From Streptomyces albospinus (GTDB lineage Bacteria; Actinomycetota; Actinomycetes; Streptomycetales; Streptomycetaceae): DNA of 64,000 bases. Of the stretch, positions 60,940 to 64,000 are shown piece by piece. Position numbers and translations under genes: made by a program. The stretch is taken from the NCBI RefSeq assembly GCF_014648695.1, contig NZ_BMRP01000011.1, forward strand, positions 125,979 through 189,978. The letters are read 5' to 3'. Position 1 is the stretch's first letter. Every line of letters starts with the position of its first letter. The notes below the pieces were generated by a model, which made no database searches, was not told the origin of the DNA, and was given only the letters and a program-made list of their open reading frames with translations.

Positions 60940-62319
60940 TCACACCACGCGCGGGGCCGCCCGGCCGCCCCGCCGGGCCGCGCCCAGCAGCCCCCGTACG
61001 GCCAGTGCGGCGCCCAGCCCGACCAGGCCCGCGGCCACCGCCATGCCCAGGATCCCGAACAGCGGCAGCGAGATCCCGATCGCGCCGCCGACCACCCAGG
61101 ACATCTGGAGCGCGGTCTCGGACCGGGCGAACGCGGAGGTCCGTACCGCCTCCGGGACATCGCGCTGGATCATCGCGTCCAGCGACAGCTTCGCCAGCGC
61201 CTGGCACAGCCCCGCGGTGGCCGCCGCCGCGGTCACCACGACGATGGCCAGCACCGCGTAGAAGAGCGCCGCGACGACCGTGACGCCCAGCGCCAGCCCC
61301 AGCATCGCCGCGATGATCGCCTCCGGGGCGCGCGCCTTGAGCCAGGCGCCGAGCGCCGTACCCAGGGCATTGCCGGCGCCTGCGGCGACCGCGACCAGCC
61401 CCAGCGAGACCGCGGGGTCGAGGCCGCCCAGCGGGTGCACGCGCAGCAGGAAGGCCAGGAAGAAGGTCAGGAAACCGGAGAGCGAGCGCAGTGCGGCGTT
61501 GGCCTGGAGGCCGTGCAGCACCGACGGGCCGACCGTGCGCAGACCGGGCTTCCGGGGGCCGCGCAGCGGGCCCGCCGCGGCGTCCCGGGAGGCCAGCCGG
61601 GCCCGCGTCTCGCCCTTCCCGGAATCGACCTTGTGCGGCAGCGAGAACGACAGGAACGTTCCGCCCACGAACACCGCGAACGCCCCGTACAGCGGCCAGC
61701 TCGGCCCGATCAGTTCCAGCCCGGCCCCGATCGGCGCCGCCACCCCCGTCGCCAGCAGCCCCGACAGCGTCACCCGCGAATTGGCCTTCACCAGCGAGAT
61801 CCGCGGCGGCAGCAGCCGCGGCACCACCGCGCTGCGCACCACCCCGTACGCCTTCGACGACACCAGCACCCCCAGCGCCGCCGGATACAGCTCCAGCCCG
61901 CCGCCGGCCACCGCGCCGGACATCATCACCGCCAGCACCGCCCGGGCCAGCATGGAGCCGGCCATCGCCGCCCGGCGGCCGTGCGGCACCCGGTCCAGCA
62001 GCGGCCCGATCACCGGCGCCAGCAGGGCGAACGGTGCCATCGTGACCGCCAGGTAGAGCGCCACCCGGCCCCGTGCCTCATGGGTCGGCACCGAGAAGAA
62101 CACCGTCGAGGCCAGCGCGACCGTGATCATCATGTCGCCCGCGGAGTTCACCGCGTGCAGTTCGATCAGCTTGGCCAGTCCCGATTCGCCGGCGCCGTGG
62201 GCGTGGGTGGCGCGGCGCAGCCCGCGGGCCGCTCCGGTGAACGGCCGATGCAGCGCGCGCCCGGCCGACCGGCCCGCCCGGCGGGCCTTCGACTCCCTCG
62301 ACGCCCTGACGGCAGCCAC
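60940..62319 (-). CDS. MFS transporter, 459 aa
   Basis: The product has a basic N-terminal segment (RASRESKARRAGRSAGRALH) and about twelve membrane helices from residue 75 onward, with MAPFALLAPVIGPLLDRVPHGRR as the motif-A loop. It is of the MFS group common downstream of actinobacterial DUF2771/DUF3027 genes. No substrate can be deduced. GTG 62319 is used; no strong ribosome site is visible. A large inverted repeat lies directly upstream. Confidence 0.85.
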   Translation of the reverse strand: MAAVRASRESKARRAGRSAGRALHRPFTGAARGLRRATHAHGAGESGLAKLIELHAVNSAGDMMITVALASTVFFSVPTHEARGRVALYLAVTMAPFALLAPVIGPLLDRVPHGRRAAMAGSMLARAVLAVMMSGAVAGGGLELYPAALGVLVSSKAYGVVRSAVVPRLLPPRISLVKANSRVTLSGLLATGVAAPIGAGLELIGPSWPLYGAFAVFVGGTFLSFSLPHKVDSGKGETRARLASRDAAAGPLRGPRKPGLRTVGPSVLHGLQANAALRSLSGFLTFFLAFLLRVHPLGGLDPAVSLGLVAVAAGAGNALGTALGAWLKARAPEAIIAAMLGLALGVTVVAALFYAVLAIVVVTAAAATAGLCQALAKLSLDAMIQRDVPEAVRTSAFARSETALQMSWVVGGAIGISLPLFGILGMAVAAGLVGLGAALAVRGLLGAARRGGRAAPRVV

Positions 62320-62687
62320 CCGGCCATAGTGCCCCAACCCGCCCAGGAGAGGGGGCTTTCTCCCGTCTGGGCGGGTTGGGGCGCACGGGCCGCGAGCCGC
62401 TGCCCATGACATTTGCCGCTCCCGCCGAGGGGTCGTACACCTTTGAAGGGGTAGCGTGTGCAGAGCGCCACCGGCGGTCTGTTTCGGCCGCGTGCCTCAT
62501 CGCATTGCTATCCCGCAGAATGGGACGTAAGAGGTGCGCTCGACCGAACGAGCCAGCCGGGCGCGGACGTCGACGCGGTCCTCTGGTCCGCTCCGCCCGC
62601 CCCGGCCCCCGCCGGTCGTCCGGACAGGACCAGGACAGCTCCGGCTGGCGCGCTCGTGAGACGGCGTGGAAGAGAGAATCGATTCTT
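62320..62687. other. Divergent region between MFS and DUF3027 genes
   Basis: No gene is seen in these 368 bases. The left end holds a 52-base inverted repeat. A short palindrome AGAATCGATTCT (62675-62686) lies immediately before the DUF3027 start and may overlap its -10. Confidence 0.55.
62331..62382. promoter_or_regulatory. Perfect 16-bp inverted repeat in a divergent promoter region
   Basis: GCCCCAACCCGCCCAG (62331-62346) pairs with its complement (62367-62382). The 20-base loop contains an inner GAGA/TCTC hairpin. It lies upstream of both divergent genes, 12 bases before the MFS start, so an operator or a 5' leader hairpin is more likely than a terminator. Confidence 0.6.
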
Positions 62688-63605
62688 GTGAGTGCTGCGA
62701 TGCGAAGCCGTACCCCTGACCGCCTGTGCGCCGAGGCGGTCGACCTCGCCCGTGAGGCGGCCGAGGAGGTCGCGATGCCCGGCATGGTCGGCGAGTACCT
62801 CGACGCCGTCGCCGACGGAGATCGCGTCGTCACCCACCTCTTCACCTGCGAGGAGCCCGGCTACCGCGGCTGGCGCTGGGCCGTCACGGTCGCCCGCGCC
62901 TCCCGCGCCAAGAACGTCACCCTGGGCGAGTCGGTCCTGCTGCCCGGCCCCGACGCGCTGATGGCCCCGGAGTGGGTGCCGTGGAGCGAGCGGCTGCGCC
63001 CCGGCGACATGGGCCCCGGCGACCTGCTGCCCACGGAGGCCGAGGACCTGCGGCTGGAGCCCGGGTACACCGGCGAGGAAGGGCCGCCGCCGAACTCGCC
63101 GGTCGCCGAGGGCATGGCCGCCGAGATCGCCGACACCGAAGAGGCGGACGTCGTCCCGGGCTCGCCCGCGGTCCAGCCCGCCCCGGCGCGCGGCGGCATC
63201 GCCGCGGTCGCCGAGGAGCTGGGCATGGCCCGCGCCCGGGTCCTGTCCCGCTACGGCCTGCACGCCGCCGCGGACCGCTGGGAAGAGGCGTACGGCCCCA
63301 AGACCCCGATGGCCCAGGCGGCCCCCGCCACGTGCATGACCTGCGGCTTCCTCACGCCGCTCGCCGGCTCCCTGCGGCAGGCGTTCGGCGTCTGCGCCAA
63401 TGAGTTCGCCCCCGCGGACGGCCGGGTCGTCTCCCTCTCGTACGGCTGCGGTGCGCACTCCGAGGCCGCCGTGATGCCGAAGCCGCCGAAGCCGGCGGAG
63501 CCGGTGCTCGACGAGACGGTCGTCGAGCCGGTCGCCCTGCGCCCGGAGCCGGACAGCGGCTCCGTCGAGGACACGGGGCCGGCGGAGGAGCTGGGCCACA
63601 GCTAG
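62688..63605 (+). CDS. DUF3027 protein
   Basis: The product of about 305 residues has the DUF3027 core: RLCAEAVDLAREAAEEVAMPGM, then VGEYLDAVADGDRVVTHLFTCEEPGYRGW, RWAVTVARASRAKNVTLGESVL, LLPGPDALMAPEWVPWSERL and RPGDMGPGDLLPT. A C-terminal region has paired cysteines (TCMTCGFL, FGVCANEFAPADGRVV, YGCGAHSEA), probably a zinc site. The family is restricted to actinobacteria and is of unknown function. GTG 62688 is used; ATG 62700 is also in frame. Confidence 0.88.
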   Translation: MSAAMRSRTPDRLCAEAVDLAREAAEEVAMPGMVGEYLDAVADGDRVVTHLFTCEEPGYRGWRWAVTVARASRAKNVTLGESVLLPGPDALMAPEWVPWSERLRPGDMGPGDLLPTEAEDLRLEPGYTGEEGPPPNSPVAEGMAAEIADTEEADVVPGSPAVQPAPARGGIAAVAEELGMARARVLSRYGLHAAADRWEEAYGPKTPMAQAAPATCMTCGFLTPLAGSLRQAFGVCANEFAPADGRVVSLSYGCGAHSEAAVMPKPPKPAEPVLDETVVEPVALRPEPDSGSVEDTGPAEELGHS

Positions 63606-63730
63606 GCGCTCGCCGCTCGGGCCGGCTTCCCACGTTGTCGGGTGCGGCGCCGCGGTGGTTGCTCGCCGTGGGCGAAGGTTGTGTGAGGCGGCGCCCCTGG
63701 TGAGTGGTGGGTGCCGGGTCCGGGGCCTCC

Positions 63731-63777
63731 GGGGTGGGTGTGCGGACTGCTTCGCTTTACGTCCGCACACCCACCCC
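63731..63777. repeat. REP-like hairpin 1 (17-bp stem)
   Basis: GGGGTGGGTGTGCGGAC pairs perfectly with GTCCGCACACCCACCCC around the 13-base loop TGCTTCGCTTTAC. Confidence 0.92.
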
Positions 63778-63945
63778 TCCGGCCCCGCCCCCTCCCGTAC
63801 GCATGCGGGACCCCGCCTCGGTGGGGGTGGGGGAAGGGGCCGGTGGGGGTGCACCTCTGTCTCTGCCGTGAGCACCTGGGGCCTCCCGTTTTTCCTTCTC
63901 CCCTCTGGGGCGGGACCGCTTCACCGGGCGGGAGGGGGGGCCGGA

Positions 63946-63994
63946 GGGGGTGGGTTGCCGGACGTAAAGCGAAGCAGTCCGGCAACCCACCCCC
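63946..63994. repeat. REP-like hairpin 2 with mirrored loop (18-bp stem)
   Basis: GGGGGTGGGTTGCCGGAC pairs perfectly with GTCCGGCAACCCACCCCC. The loop GTAAAGCGAAGCA is the reverse complement of the loop of hairpin 1, so the two elements are in inverted orientation. Confidence 0.92.
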
Positions 63995-64000
63995 GGAGGT

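Larger units (their letters stand above)
63606..64000. other. Gene-free end of the window
   Basis: No coding frame is credible. The region is dominated by two hairpins listed separately, separated by about 170 bases of C/G-biased sequence. Confidence 0.7.

Overview
The window is from a Streptomyces chromosome. GC is very high throughout, and many genes start with GTG. Several probable regulatory sites are of types described in streptomycetes (DasR-type dre sites, BldD-type boxes, CIRCE). The gene order from the TerD gene to the futalosine genes resembles, from memory, the S. coelicolor SCO4277-SCO4330 stretch. All coding assignments rest on translated motifs, start signals and context; no database search was possible. 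I saw no rRNA, tRNA, CRISPR array, transposase or phage genes.

Left part (1-21.4 kb). After a G-rich repetitive stretch come a pentapeptide-repeat protein, an exported SGNH hydrolase, methionine aminopeptidase facing a small HTH regulator, a TerD protein, the ribosome-rescue factor ArfB and a flavin reductase. Next is the diguanylate cyclase CdgB, with strong palindromes upstream. An amino-sugar block follows (PfkB kinase, NagA, NagK, sugar-binding lipoprotein), with two dre sites between the divergent nagK and binding-protein genes. A compatible-solute block closes this part: OtsB, OtsA and glucosyl-3-phosphoglycerate synthase, with CtaG and a lipoprotein in between.

Middle (21.5-31.9 kb). 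A SAM-I riboswitch precedes a threonine-synthase-like enzyme and a ThiS/MoaD-type sulfur carrier whose C-terminus is blocked by an extra cysteine. This is the strongest candidate for an unusual pathway: SAM-controlled homocysteine or methionine synthesis from a protein thiocarboxylate. A cold-shock gene and groEL2 (two CIRCE elements) follow. After them lies a small accessory stretch with a broken secreted protein, zinc-ribbon proteins, an XRE-DUF5753 regulator with a DUF397 partner, and two small divergent genes.

Right part (31.9-64 kb). Here are a MurNAc recycling operon (RpiR regulator, MurQ, PTS EIIBC), an MFS exporter, an HD protein, and a three-gene operon with an orphan amino-acid-binding lipoprotein and two unknown proteins. 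Further on are CutC, a HelD-type RNA polymerase helicase, a GT87 mannosyltransferase, an XPB helicase followed by its WYL-containing partner, a siderophore ABC operon, a long cold-shock protein, the futalosine-pathway genes mqnB-mqnD, a DUF2771 lipoprotein, an MFS protein and a DUF3027 protein. The window ends in a pair of REP-like hairpins with mirrored loops.
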